Position numbers and translations under genes: made by a program. Source: Dinochytrium kinnereticum (Eukaryota; Chytridiomycota; Chytridiomycetes; Chytridiales; Chytridiaceae). Taken from it: DNA of 24,876 bases. The notes below the pieces were generated by a model. It was not told where the DNA came from, did no database searches, and worked only from the letters and a program-made list of their open reading frames with translations. This document shows positions 10,001-19,851 of the stretch, piece by piece. Each line of letters begins with the position of its first letter. The first letter of the stretch is position 1. The stretch spans positions 1-24,876 of the forward strand of contig JADGJT010000341.1 in assembly GCA_027604005.1 (NCBI GenBank), written 5' to 3'.

Positions 10001-13000
10001 TGGTAGTAGGTAAGGATGTGTCTTTTGATTAGAATGCTCATATTACATAAAAAGGGCTACGCACAGATCAATACAAACTTTTGACGGAGTCGACTCTGAA
10101 ACGATCCCGGCCCTTGAAGCTTTAGGTGTGGCTCGGGAGTTAGCTTGTCTTATCAAGTGAGGTCAAAGGTTAGGCCGTGTCTCGCTCTTCTGATACAATT
10201 TGTTCTCTTTTGCGTAATTGGAAGGCATGTCATTCCAAAACTTCAGATCAAAGAGACAGAGAGAGTTCAGAAACTTGACGGGCAGGCGAGAGTTGCCTTG
10301 CTGAAGTCAACGCTGTTTCGAATCATCCAAACCTTTACGTCGGACCCTAACCCCGCGAAAAGAACTGTATTTGTCATTGACGACACACAGTGGATAGATG
10401 CTATTTCGTTGGAGGTTCTTCACTCCGTTGCAAGAACCTGCAAAAATGTACGAGTTTTTTCGCGATTCAATACTCATCACTCGATAAGATCTGTATGCTG
10501 TTCTTTACACGCCCTATTTCCGACTACAATATCTCGATTTTCGACAAGCTCTTGGCCATACCAAATGTGACCCATCTGCAACTTCAAGGACTTAGCATTG
10601 ATGAAACCGAACAACTGATGGTAATGAAGTTCTTGAACTTAAGATTTAAAAATCATTGTGAATGTTTTTCTTTCAGGTGTGGCAACTCCGAGAAAAAGGT
10701 GTTGTTCGTATGCAAAGCGACCTTATGGCGGCTGTGTTCAAACTAACGTCAGGAAGCCCCTTGTTTGTCAATGTTGTCTTGCAGAGTCTTTCAGATATAA
10801 TACCAAAATTGTTGGAGGTTGTTGCAGGTGAGCTCAGGCCGAGAAATAGTACTACGGGGTCGAAAGACACGCCTGCAGATATCAAATCCTTACTGGTGAA
10901 AGATTTGGGTGCCGGCATATCATCGCAATTTCAGGGGTAATTTTATAAATCATCCTTTTTGATACACTTACCCAATTATCTGAATCCTTTTTCCCTTACT
11001 CAAATTTCGTAGACTCAATCCAGATTTTAAAGTTTTCTTGCAAAGAGCAGCGGTTTTTGGCCAGGTACTTGCTTAGCCGAAAATGTGTTCATCCCTCAAT
11101 ATATTGTTGATTACTTAACATCATACCCACCACTCATTTTTCTAACTCATCGATTAAATTTATTTTAGAACTTTGATCTTCACGCCATGAAAGAAGCATA
11201 CAAACTTCAAACTGAGCCGCGAGACCTCGTGAACTGGATTGTTAGAAACGATCAATACAGCTTCCTTATTCATCTCCGATCTGCGGACGAAGAAGAGGGA
11301 GAAGATGAAGCTTCGGTGGGGTCCTACGCTTTCAGGCATATTGCCATTGCAAATAGCATTTACGACTCAATCGAGGAAAAGGAGAGGAGATTATTCCACG
11401 AAAAAGTTGGCGAGTACTATGAGTCGATGAGCTCGAATGAAAACAAGGCAATGGTAATGCCAATAGCATCATACCACTTTGGCAGGGCGAATGATGTAAA
11501 GAAGGCTTTGAGATATATGGAGGATTTAGGGTGAGCCCATCATCATATTCGAAACTGTTACAAATGAGTCTTGTCTGGAAAAACTAACCTATGTTTTGTA
11601 AACAAAGGATCATGCTATTCAACTCCTTTATGCTGGACGAATGTATAGAGATCTTTGAGCAACTCATCGAAAAAGTGGATGCGTTGCGAGGCGGATCTCG
11701 GCTCCTCGCACTCCCATCGCGAAAAGTAACAAGGGGCCAAGTAACGATCGAAAGAAGAAAATCGACCAGAGTTACTGCATCCCCCGATATGTCTCCGCCG
11801 TTCACCGAAGGAAAACGACATGAAATAGAAGAGTACCTTCACGTCTACAAAACAGCAAAGTGGTTTAGTTACATCGGCAGTTGCTTTGCTCAGAAAAAGG
11901 CTCTGAAAGAGGCTGTTGCCAATTCAACTGAAGCTTTGAAGCTTTTGGGGGTTCATTGGCCCTCAAATGATAAGGAGATGAAGAAGCAAATTCTTTCTGC
12001 GGCCGTGACTCATTGGAGACTTTGGAGACAGACCAAAGGGGGAAGGAGGAGGCGTATTGGAATTGTGAGGCACTCTGAGAAAGAAAAGAGAGAGTCAAAG
12101 CACCCCGAGACGATCGAGATCGAGTATAGGGCTTTAATATCGATTCGAGACGCTCTTCTTTGGGATCCAACCAATTCCAAGCCGCAAATTCTCCTCATCT
12201 TGCTAATGATGATTAATCATTCGATTCTACATTTCAAAACTCTTCCAGAGAACTTGGCCTGTGATTGCTGCAAGATGGCTTTTCTGTTCCATATCGTCTT
12301 CATCCCTATGGAGAAGATATACCGAAGGCGGGCCGATGAACTGGCACGGGAATCGCTTAAAGTTAAGGAGGCCGTCGAAAGCCAATATCTCTTTCTAGCT
12401 CTGTCCTATTACCCGGATGGTCACGTTAACGAGGCCCTGGAATCCACGCATACATTTGTCCGCGACAGGAGTCTCTACGGAGACTTTAGTAGCGAGTATG
12501 TGGGGCTCTGCTATATCGGACACATGGAATTTTGGAGAGGTAAAAGTGTGGAAGTCATGGAGGCCAATATTCAGGAGCTTATAGTAAAGTATTCTGAGAT
12601 AGTCCGTTTGGACGTTGTGCCGTGCATTGTGGCTGGGTCTTTTATCGTTGCTAGATACCTCGCATTCAAAGGTCTCATGGGAGCGGCATCACCCTGGAGC
12701 AATAGCGCCGAAGAGCATCGATGCAGAATGCCAGGAAAGATTCTTCAAAGCGCTTTTCTCGTCCCAAAGATAATTGAATGCATTGACCGCCGGAATCTCC
12801 CAGCATCTCTTAGCATCTTCTCTCAAGTCGCCTTTGGATTAATGGGTATCGATTTGTTCCTACCTGGACCCATCGAATGCATGCTTCAGCTTGGGATCCT
12901 TGGCATCTTTATTCTTCATCCGGATAGGAACTGGGACGAGAAGAGACAACCTCTCAAGCCGCAGGAGATTGACATATTGTTGGAAGGCTTTCGGAATTTG

Positions 13001-13318
13001 AGGATTGGAACCGCAAAGACGAAGAAGAGCATTTTTATTTCACTTTGGGCCTTTGAGGTCGCTGACGCCGCTTGCTCTTATTTATCAAAGCCCATCAGAG
13101 ATCCTAAAGCTTTCTATCGGCTCAAGAGGCTTATGAGATCTGCCAAGTATGGAACGATTTTGGCAGAGCAGAGAACCATTGTTGCGAGCTTGAATGCTGT
13201 GCTTGGGATATGTGAAAATGAGGCGGAGGAGAGGAAACGTTTGCTTTCTCTCGCGGCGGAGTGCTTTTTTGACCTGAAGCTTATGTTTTTATACCATTGG
13301 GTCGCTTCCTGGCTTTGA
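7026..13318 (+). CDS. ADCY10-like (soluble adenylyl cyclase) protein with degenerate cyclase domains, AAA/STAND ATPase and helical-repeat tail
   Basis: Exons: 7026-7163, 7261-7647, 7728-7995, 8135-8267, 8334-8803, 8850-8893, 8957-9122, 9207-9240, 9295-9382, 9441-9706, 9770-9780 (11 nt), 9865-10009, 10067-10156, 10225-10447, 10489-10620, 10677-10936, 11013-11064, 11169-11530, 11608-13318; total 4980 nt, 1659 aa (human ADCY10 is about 1610). Order: C1 cyclase domain with GGDVVRILGD at about 90-99; C2 domain spanning EYRRVSLMVITLL to ALNMLKWANNTVVCD; Walker A GTSGAGKT at 640-647 (nt 9630-9653); Walker B FVIDDTQWID near 796-805; then a long helical TPR-like region in one 1711-nt exon. The domain order and spacing match soluble adenylyl cyclase, an intracellular bicarbonate-sensing cAMP source. 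However, the first metal Asp of C1 is Lys (7270-7272) and the C2 Asn and Arg are Gln and Asn, so cAMP synthesis is unlikely. Flagellar signalling would be a guess. Start ATG 7026 suits the short family N-terminus. Confidence 0.92.
7270..7272 (+). other. Substituted metal-binding position in cyclase C1 (Lys for Asp)
   Basis: VKLRGYQ lines up with the family motif VDISGFT by spacing to the retained GD (residue 99): 49 residues here against 52 in human ADCY10 as I recall it. The AAG codon therefore stands where the first Mg-binding Asp belongs. Confidence 0.65.
8043..8112 (+). repeat. 35-bp imperfect tandem duplication in a cyclase-like gene intron
   Basis: Copies at 8043-8077 and 8078-8112 share ATC(T)xATCACT, AAT/TTTGATTTTTTCTTT blocks with a few substitutions. 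The repeat lies inside intron 7996-8134 and has no coding effect. Confidence 0.75.
9630..9653 (+). other. Walker A (P-loop) of the cyclase-like protein
   Basis: Encodes GTSGAGKT, a match to GxxGxGK[ST]. Together with the Walker B in exon 10225-10447 it indicates that the ATPase module is intact while the cyclase modules are not. Confidence 0.9.
9770..9780 (+). other. 11-nt microexon of the cyclase-like gene
   Basis: CCTTACCTCAG sits between a GACAG acceptor and a GTATAT donor. It restores the frame between the Walker A exon (ends phase 2) and the exon starting at 9865 (phase 1), encoding C-L-T-S-G at the junction. No direct splice between its neighbours keeps the frame. Confidence 0.75.
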
Positions 13319-13565
13319 AGTTGTTCAATGCCTCCTTTCTTTTTTTACCTTTTTTTTTTTTTTTTTTTCGTTTTCGCGTATCTGCCCAATGATTAGGTTG
13401 TATTTTTTTCTCTCTTTTTCTTTCGATTCGATTCTCTATTATCTACTGTATCTGGAAGATCTTTGCTTATGATTAAAGTGCTACTGCCTCACCACCAAGC
13501 TTTGTTCAACTTCATTAGCCAGAAAGGGTCATATGAAAATGACCCCGCCAGCCTATTTATTTCAC
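13319..13565. other. Convergent intergenic region with a T19 run
   Basis: This lies between the stops of the cyclase-like gene (+) and carboxypeptidase B (-). It holds T runs including about 19 T at 13350-13368 and an ATTAAA at 13472-13477 (+) that could be a polyadenylation signal. No gene is seen. Confidence 0.5.
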
Positions 13566-16500
13566 CTATCTAACCCCAGCACGCCCTCGCTGCCTCTCAA
13601 TCTGCGCCTCCTTTATTCTCCTGTCTTGAGCATACCGCGCGTTGACGCCAGCGCTCGTGCTCTGTTCAGGAACATCCTCATCCTGCACAAATATCTCCTC
13701 ATAATCATTCTCAGACAGCTCGTGCCTAAGTAAAACCCACCACCATGCCAAGCATCATGTCACGGATGACCATACAAATCATTAGAAAAAACATGAATTG
13801 GAGAGATGATCATGAATCACATGACGAAGAAAAAAAAGGTAAGAAAGATGACATGGCCATCTCCAACGACATCACTCACCATTCCGGCTTTTCCGCGGCC
13901 TTCCACAAAACCCTCGCTGCGATACCGTGGAAAATGGATTTTATGGATGGAACGTGACTGATTAATTTGAAATACGAAGAGAGTCGAAGAAGTGCGTAGA
14001 TAAACAGGAAGCCCAAGAAAATCATAATCATGATCGCTAAAACCAGGAGAAATGTTGACGATTCTATGGACGACTCGGACATAGCCTTTAAACAAGCATG
14101 AATAAAGTTAGAAGCCATTCCAAGTAAATACAGCAAACAACCCAGCGAGGAACGAAAGAAAAAGAGGAGAGAAAGAAAAAAAAAAAAACAAACTCCCAGA
14201 ACAGACCTCCAAAACAGATTGCCCCGCCTCATCCAAACTCCCGAACCCCAAAACAGTCCTCTCAACAAGCATAAGCGTTGCCTCTGGCGCATCCACCGAC
14301 GCCATATGAGAAGCCCCAAACACAACAATGTTCGTCAGGTTGGATCGAGACTGATATGTGCCGACTGGACCATGATCAACGTCTTGAGTCTTTAAGGACG
14401 GGAGAGACCAGGCGAACAGCGTTGCGTTCTTTTGGAAATGGGTTGGAGATGTTGATCGTGGTGGTTAATGTGGTTATGATGAGAGGACGGTTTTTTTTTT
14501 GAAGAGGGTGAATGAAAAAGGGAGAAAAAAATGAATCGCTTACTCCCATCCCTTTTCCTCCTCCCCATTCGAGGTGCTCAATCATGCGGTCTATCCCGAG
14601 GACATTGCACGTCAAATCTTGATCTCCGCTGTTCAAAAATTCTTTTGTTACAATGCTTTCCATCTAAACCACCAAACACGGAGAAACCCGCCATATGCAC
14701 GTACTTGAACAGCGTTACAGAAACCCGGCTCAAGATGCTTGGCAAAAGCTAAAACGTTTCCGTTAAAACCAAAAAAGTAAAAAAAAAAAGGGGGGGGGAG
14801 GTGCCTCCGCAACCATCTCAATCCAAAAAACAAAAACAAAAAAAGGAAACATACCTTATAACTCGCCTCACCCTTCTCATCAGCCAAAGCCGCTCCAATC
14901 CCATAATTACATTCCCTCCATCCATCCTCTCCCCCAACATTCAATGCCGCACGAACGTCACTTCTTCCAAGATATGTCGTCATGGACTTGACGCCCGTCG
15001 GCCAGGCTGAGACCCCGCATTCACCTTCGGTGGGACTGGGATCGTGGAGGCGGATGTCGTAACGGTTGATGCAGGAATGATTGCTGCAGTAGAGGAGGGG
15101 GGTGTGTTGAGATTTTAAAAAAAAAAAACAAATCACCAAATTATGTAACGGGTTTTTTTTTGTTGCAGCGGGTATGCAAGAGGAGGGGGATTTTGTGTGT
15201 GTGAGATTTTTTTTAAAAAAACAACAAGAAACACGTGGTTTTGTGAAGGGGTTTGTTGCAGCGGGTATACAAAAAAAAAAAATAATAAAATAAGATAACC
15301 ACATAAATTAAGACGTACTTCATTTTTGAGTATTCCAGTATTTGAAGCAACACCTCATGACACGTTCTCAACCTGATCCGCTCATTATCCTCGAGCTGAG
15401 ATTTGCAGCTTGCTTCAAGGTCTCTAGCCTTTTCCTTTTTTTTTCAAATAGGGATAAAGAATAGTCGTAGCATCAATAATGAGGCGACAAGGCAAGAAAA
15501 TAAAACACACACACAAAAGACATGACGGTGGTGATTTTTGAAAGTCACGGAAAGTTTAAAAAAAAAACAAAAAAAGATGCTTTACCAGAAATGGAGGTCC
15601 TAGTGCGTTGTGGCTCAGCGCAAAATCTACATAAGACGTATACTGGAAAAGAGCACACACCCCCCGCAAAAAAAAAATAATAATAACGAAAATAAAAGGG
15701 TGAACACTTCAAAAAAGATGTGCGAATTTTCAAAAGGCGAAAAAAAAGGCAGACAAAAAAACAAAAAACAAGAAGAAAAAAAAACCGGAGCGGTTAATCC
15801 ATAACTCTCACCTGCCGTAATGGATCAAAAAATCCGTTTCCGATCGCGAGGCCCTTAAGGTTATATTTTTGCATCTACATTGTGAAAGGAATGCGTTTCA
15901 GTGTACAAGCATGAGGCGTTAAAAAAAAATTATTATGAACCATGAGAAAAGGAGGACGGAGAGTTGGTCGACTCACTCTCGGGGTTTTGGGATTGTCCAA
16001 CCGTTTTAGCAATGCTTGCGCGAAGTGTGGGATGTAGACGCCGGCATAGCTCTCACCAGCTAAATAAAGCTTGAATAACAGAGAAAAAAGAGAAAGAAAA
16101 AAACGACCACCAAAAAAGAAAGAAATCAGCAAGCACACGCTAGACTTAAAGAATCAAACCATTGTTGTTTGTTTTCTTTTTGTAAAAAAAACAACAACAA
16201 CAAACAAACACTGATCAACCGGAAAAAAAAATAAAACAAAGAAGATACCTCATACCCCCTCAACTCTGGCCAAACCCCCATAAACACATCCAAAAACCCC
16301 AAAAAAGTTTCCACAATCCTCTCCAACCCCAACAACCTCACCCGATTCTCCTCTCCCTCCCTCGAATACCCCGTCCCAACAGGTTGATCCAAAAAAACCA
16401 TCGCCGCCTTCCGATGCCAGGAATAGGGGTTCAGTGTAAGTTTCGGTGAGGACCCTGAGGTGTCGGGCGCGTGGAAGGGACCGTGCTCGAGAAAGAGTCC

Positions 16501-17209
16501 GTCCATCGAGGAGCAACCTGGCCCGCCGTTCAACCAGATTATGAGCTTGCGGGGATGGGTTGGGGGTGGGGAGTGGGGGGGGAAGAGCCAGAAGAATAAG
16601 TGGCCTGAGAGACCGTTGTTTATTGGCATGAGGCTTTTTTTTTATGTAGTTGGGGGGGGGGGATGGGGTGCGTTTGTTGTGTTGTTTGTTTTTTTTTTGT
16701 TTTTTTTGTTTATAATATAGAGTTTTTTCAGTGTTTTATACACAGGAATGGTGAGTTTTCTAACCCTGATCGTTCAGAGAAAAAGAATAAAAGAGACTCC
16801 AAGAAAGAAAAGCAAAAAGAAAAAAGAAGCTCTTACCCTGCATGCATCGACAGCTTACCGACAACATCATCCTCAAGGCCAGGCAAAGACGAGACGTAAA
16901 AATCCGCCGCTAAACATTCCAAAAAACAAAAAAAAAAAAGAAAAAGATCCACAGCAGACGCCAAGCGAATAAAGGTAGAAAATGTCAGCCGTCGTCCAAA
17001 GGAAGATAAACCACAAAAAAAAACAGTGGACGCATTTTGTCCACCAAGACAAGCAGAAGATGCGTACCGGCAAGCGTCTTCTCTTCCGCCACACGATTTA
17101 CGGGAGGAGGATTGAATGCTGACGAGGATTTTGGAAGGCTTGAGTGAGGGGATGCGTCGGTGGAGACGTTGTCAACGGATACCCGTTGCGGGTCGGTTAC
17201 CGTCGCCAT
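13566..17209 (-). CDS. KEX1: KEX1-like serine carboxypeptidase B, membrane-anchored, full catalytic triad
   Basis: Exons in transcript order: 17209-17068, 16909-16837, 16633-16249, 16069-15977, 15874-15812, 15642-15586, 15428-15319, 15083-14855, 14748-14705, 14628-14544, 14428-14207, 14085-13880, 13725-13566; total 1869 nt, 622 aa. Marks: AADFYVSSLPGL...MHAG, GHLFFWLF, LIIWLNGGPGCSSMDG, FLDQPVGTGYS, GESYAG with Ser about residue 207 (16049-16051), LKGLAIGNGFFDPLRQ, CINRYDIRLHD, NGDQDLTCN with Asp about 403 (14616-14618), GASH with His about 468 (14306-14308). A transmembrane segment (FLLVLAIMIMIFLGFLFIYA) and a charged tail follow. The expected role is a late-Golgi carboxypeptidase removing C-terminal basic residues. 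Most intron positions match carboxypeptidase A; the intron before LIIWLNGG and the Pro-rich linker exon are absent. No clear N-terminal signal peptide is visible in the first 47 residues, which are Ser/Pro-rich, so an upstream exon may be missing. Confidence 0.93.
15100..15285 (-). repeat. About 93-bp imperfect tandem duplication in an intron of carboxypeptidase B
   Basis: The block TGTTGCAGCGGGTAT occurs at 15161-15175 and again from 15254, 93 bp apart. Each is preceded by a GTGT...GAGATTTT plus homopolymer and a TAAC/TGAA-GGG segment. The duplication is internal to intron 15084-15318. It makes a long spurious minus-strand ORF that repeats the peptide CIPAAT. Confidence 0.7.
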
Positions 17210-17598
17210 CCCTCAAACGTTTTGGTCAAAAATTGTCACGATGTTGTTCGGATTTCATCTGCATGCAGACTGTTTAATGCTATTCCACTCAGTCAATGGT
17301 TGCGTTGTATTTTGCAATGCAGTTTTGGGTGGGGTCCAAAAAAAAATGGAAAGGGGAATGGCGAGGCTTAAGAAAAAAAAAAAAAAAGAATGGGAGACAT
17401 TAAATGAGAATCAAAAAAAAAACGGAAAGCAAGCAACATGCATCTCCGAATGGGAGAGGGGAGCTGCCCGTTTTATACGCATAAAAACAATACGCACATT
17501 GGTGAACAAGAAAGATGAAATAAAGCAAACAGGCTAATTAAAGTGCACGAAAAAAAATCAAAAATATATAGGGCCATTCAACTACGAAGAGCCAAAAT
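17210..17598. other. Intergenic region between the carboxypeptidase B start and the LRR gene 3' end
   Basis: No gene is supported. The stretch contains several A runs and, on the minus strand, a TATAAAA (17471-17477) about 260 bp upstream of the carboxypeptidase B ATG. It probably combines the 3' UTR of the LRR gene with the promoter of the next minus-strand gene. Confidence 0.4.
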
Positions 17599-19183
17599 TT
17601 ACACTCGGCTTGCTCGTCGACTTGTTTGCTGATTAAAAAAAAACAAAGCGGTATCAGACTCTGCTGGCTTCATAAAAATCCGTAAAACGAACAGAATAGG
17701 ACGGAGAATATTGGGGGTACAAGGCGGACAAAGACCAGACCGTATGTGCATCAATCTTACCTGCATCTGCTGCCCATCCACGTCATCCTCTTCCCCATCA
17801 TCCTCCAAAGGCTCCCATGCCATATTCGGATCCCCGTCCATGCCACCCATTCCTCTTCTGCCTCCACCGCTGCCTGGCTTAAGGGTCCAGCGCTTCCTCA
17901 GATACAAGAGAACGGCCAAGAGTCCCAACAAGGAGCAAACGAAAAGAAGAGGCACTGCCACGGAGACGGCGACAACTTTGGGGTTCGGCCGATGAGGAGG
18001 GGCTGGAATCGGCGCGTCTTCGGGGGCGGTCGAGGAGGAGGAGGAGGAGGAGGAGGAGGCGGCGGAGGAGGATTGCTGGAGTTTTGATGCGAGAAGCCTT
18101 TGGTTTTTGCAAAAATGTTTTAATTACAGGGAGGAAGTGATGAGAGTAAGCAAAAAAAAAAAAGAAGAAGAAGAAGAAGATCCCCACCGTTTTGCTTGAG
18201 CGCAGTCCGAACGTTGTGGAAGAATGTATCCCCCGGTTCTAGAGAGACCGGGGATTGTAATGTTAGGGGCTGGCTGCAAACAAGAGAATAAGACGTCAAT
18301 CACTCACTCGAGATGCCGTGATCTGAGAGCTTCTGGGATATCTGTCACGTCAAAGCAGTTGTTTGCCAATGACCTAACAAAAAGCAGATAATCAGCAAAG
18401 TCTCAAGGCGAAAGCGTGCATCAAGATCAAAAAGTGCGGTGAACTCTGTAAAGTAAACCACTCGGCATCCACCATGGAATCCCAGTGAATAAGAAACCGA
18501 AAGAAGGAAAAAAAAAGTTGACATTACTCACACGCCCTGAAGATTGGTCAGCTCCTCTGGCACCACACCAGACAGCAGGTTGTCATTGACGTGAAACTGG
18601 AGGATTGACGGCGATAATGTGGTAGGCAAAGGTCCAGTGAAAAGGTTGTTTGACAGCCAGAGATTCTTGAGCGATGGAAGAGCAGCAAGTGAGGCCGGAA
18701 TCTTGCCAGTGAGAGCATTGTTCGACACGAGAAGGTCTGTGAGGTGGGAGAGCTTGGAGAGGGACTCGGGGAGTTCACCTCTAAGCCCCTCGTCAATCAG
18801 ATTCTGAACAAGGGACCGCTGCATCAGCATCTCATATACACTGCAAAGCGAGAATGATGGGGCATGACAAGGTTCAGATTACTTGCCAGTTCAACAATGT
18901 GATGCTGGTCATCGCACTTTATCCTGGTCCACAGACAGCAGTCTGAGCGTGAGATGCGCATTTCCCTGAAGGCGTCTGCAAGGATGGAGCAGTCCGACGG
19001 GAGCTTTGACGACGCAGCGGGGTGCGACGGCAGGACGGCAGTGGTTGATGCGTGGACAGCGGGAACAGGGGAGTGTCTGCTTGTGGTTGAGGGCAGCGCG
19101 GGGGGAGCGACAAGGGTGCCGCTGGCGTCGCCGTCGTCGTCAGCGTCGTGGCCAGCAGCCGAGGCAGAGGATGGGTGCGTCAT
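17599..19183 (-). CDS. Leucine-rich-repeat single-pass membrane protein
   Basis: Exons in transcript order: 19183-18887, 18830-18532, 18373-18308, 18238-18188, 18097-17761, 17628-17599; total 1080 nt, 359 aa. The N-terminus is Ser/Pro/Ala-rich, then an LRR cap with paired Cys (SDCCLWTRIKCDD). Plant-type LRRs follow, of the LxxLxLSxNxLxGxIP kind (for example LLVSNNALTGKIP, LWLSNNLFTGPLP, NDNLLSGVVPEEL), then a C-terminal cap (VSLANNCFD, LPQRSDCAQAK), a Ser run, one transmembrane helix about residues 279-304 (VVAVSVAVPLLFVCSLLGLL), basic residues and an acidic tail. No kinase follows, so it resembles LRR receptor-like proteins that bind ligands or cell wall at the surface. The first intron is uncertain: the frame works only with a GC donor (18881-18886) and an acceptor at 18831 or 18819. 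The last 132-nt intron is in frame, so reading through it would add 44 residues. No signal peptide is visible. Confidence 0.82.
18032..18072 (-). repeat. TCC trinucleotide run coding poly-Ser
   Basis: On the minus strand (TCC)n with GCC interruptions encodes a Ser-rich linker just before the transmembrane helix of the LRR protein. Such a run is prone to length variation without a frameshift. Confidence 0.8.
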
Positions 19184-19851
19184 GGCCTGATGAGGGGAGA
19201 GAGTGAGTCAAGAACGAAAGCGAATGAAGGCGGCGGCGTCTGTTGCTTCCATTCATTCATTCATCCAGCAGTCTCCCTGCCAGGCAGCCAGCAACGATCG
19301 GTGCCCCTTCAAATGCATTCATGCCTGTGCGGATGAATGTGGGATGGATGCGGATCAATTCATTCATTCATTCTATTTCAGGCGTGCCACAGCCGCCTCG
19401 CCCTGCCATCCCTTCTGCCTTTATTGCTGCCCTCCCTGTCACTCCCTGCCCTGGTTGCTGCATTCCCTGCCAGCATGGCGAGGATGAAATCTATATTTAT
19501 TTATTTATTATTTTTTATTCTCCCTTACCAACCAACCAGCCAGCCAGCCAGCCACTAATAAACGCATTCCACCAACACATCCATCTGCGATGCCTGCCTT
19601 CCATCTCTACGCCCTTTACAATCCCTGTTCTCCGAATGCCTGCCTTGGTCCAACAGGACGGGCAGGATAAAACACTTTGAAAACATTAGTATTAATTATG
19701 ATTATTCTTATTACATGATGTATGGTATGTGTGCAGAGAGTTGAAGGATTGATTGATTGGTGAGTGGTGTGTTTTGATTTGTTTGGTCAAGTAAGTTACT
19801 GTCCGACATGGCGGACTGAGAAAAAAAAAAAAAAAAAGAATCAAACTGACC
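19184..19851. promoter_or_regulatory. Divergent promoter region rich in tetranucleotide repeats
   Basis: 668 bp separate the ATG codons of the LRR gene (-) and the MULE/SWIM gene (+). It contains (CATT)n at 19250-19264 and 19358-19373, (ATTT)n at 19495-19510, and ACCA/GCCA repeats at 19527-19553. ATGCCTGCCTT also occurs twice near 19590 and 19640. No coding gene is supported; ORFs here are low-complexity. The promoter role is inferred from the divergent gene order. Confidence 0.5.
19250..19553. repeat. Cluster of four short tetranucleotide microsatellites
   Basis: Tracts at 19250-19264 (CATT), 19358-19373 (ATTC), 19495-19510 (ATTT) and 19527-19553 (ACCA then GCCA). Each has three or more copies, within 300 bp. 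No similar clustering is seen elsewhere in the window. Confidence 0.85.

Noticed and set aside
10448..10488. Apparent frameshift after the Walker B region
   Set aside because: It is explained by a 41-nt GT-AG intron; the joined protein keeps the TRP-like strand typical of sAC and STAND ATPases.
14648..15304. 218-residue minus-strand open frame
   Set aside because: Only its middle (15083-14855) is a true exon of carboxypeptidase B. The rest is intron reading, including the 93-bp duplication and homopolymer-coded Phe runs.
18919..19487. Several open frames on both strands around the LRR gene start and promoter
   Set aside because: They are shadows of the Ala/Ser/Pro-rich first exon or microsatellite-coded low-complexity peptides.
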